Below are positions 55,531 through 55,918 of a DNA stretch of 55,918 nucleotides, in pieces. The stretch covers positions 1-55,918 of the forward strand of contig MU119526.1 in assembly GCA_014904845.1 (NCBI GenBank). The letters are read 5' to 3'. This DNA comes from Acephala macrosclerotiorum (Eukaryota; Ascomycota; Leotiomycetes; Helotiales; Mollisiaceae). A model generated the notes under the pieces. It worked only from the letters and a program-made list of their open reading frames with translations, did not search any database and was not told where the DNA came from. Position 1 is the first letter of the stretch. Each line of letters opens with the position of its first letter. Made by a program: the position numbers and the translations under genes.

Positions 55531-55918
55531 TTTTTTAAAAATTCTTATAAATAATTAATTTCAAAAACGATATTAATTACGTATTTTTTAATATATAAAA
55601 AGTTTTCATTTATTATAAATTAATTAATAATTTTTTTATTTTTATTTTAATTAATTAATTAATTTACGAATTATAAATTATTTCGAATAAATTTAATTTA
55701 TTAATTAAAACGAATTAATTTACGATTAAATTTTTTTATTTTATATTACGATTAAAAATCGAAATTTAAAAATTAATTAATAAATTTTTTTTTTTTAATT
55801 ATATTATTTCAAATGAAATAATTTAATTACTAGATTACGAAATTATAAAAAAATATTAATTTATAAAAATTACATATTAAATTACTCGAAATAATTAATA
55901 TTAAAACGAATATAAAAA

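Larger units (their letters stand above)
49301..55918. repeat. AT-rich isochore block 2 (RIP-degraded), runs off right edge
   Basis: About 6.6 kb of almost pure A/T, no open frames and no genes. Residual C is mostly in CpG. It contains a large inverted repeat, about 200-bp subrepeats and one exact 51-bp tandem duplication, described separately. A patch at about 53010-53720 has more G/C and may mark transposon-derived internal sequence. Confidence 0.9.

Noticed and set aside
46959..55918. AT-rich region as inserted mitochondrial DNA
   Set aside because: No mitochondrial genes, tRNAs or open frames; repeat copies with G-to-A/C-to-T series and retained CpG fit RIP of nuclear repeats.

Overview
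The window looks like nuclear DNA of a filamentous ascomycete. Genes are split by short introns (about 45-160 bp, GT..AG). HET, 2EXR, Clr5-ankyrin and WSC families are present, and the last 9 kb is extremely AT-rich with the C-to-T / G-to-A decay expected of repeat-induced point mutation (RIP). The mix of families suggests Leotiomycetes/Helotiales, but that placement is inference. No RNA gene, plasmid or phage feature was seen. Many exon structures below were worked out by hand from splice signals and reading-frame continuity.

Layout. 0-10 kb is a decaying accessory zone: a broken HET gene at the left edge, an intact three-exon unknown gene, two small-protein genes, a broken cytochrome P450 and a broken GFA-domain gene. 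10.2-13.6 kb holds a large intact Clr5-ankyrin gene. 13.7-17.5 kb is gene-poor, with a 60-63 bp tandem repeat and a striking 74-bp-arm hairpin. 17.5-30.1 kb is the conserved core: PABA/ADC synthase, VPS55, a 20S proteasome alpha subunit, a LOG-family phosphoribohydrolase, a CLPTM1 protein and a ferric reductase carrying one in-frame stop. 31.6-40.1 kb has a small CYSTM-like protein, a membrane protein and a local cluster of four 2EXR genes (one broken; one whose 5' exons arose by a 150-bp tandem duplication). 40.3-45.9 kb is one 14-exon gene encoding a secreted protein of about 1,565 residues. It joins a quinoprotein-type beta-propeller, Ser/Thr-rich linkers, two WSC domains and a Fet3/laccase-type multicopper oxidase. 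From about 46.96 kb to the end lies an AT-rich isochore with nested direct and inverted repeats, interrupted by a short less-mutated island.

How the genes relate. The core genes are unrelated housekeeping functions (folate/PABA synthesis, endosomal sorting, proteolysis, ER membrane). The ferric reductase and the multicopper oxidase fusion could both belong to reductive iron handling, but they lie 10 kb apart and the reductase frame is interrupted. The most interesting items are the propeller-WSC-oxidase fusion, the hairpin upstream of the PABA synthase gene, the exon-duplicating 2EXR gene, the isolated CAA-to-TAA and TGG-to-TAG lesions in genes outside the AT block, and the graded series of RIP decay readable from copies of one repeat in the AT block.
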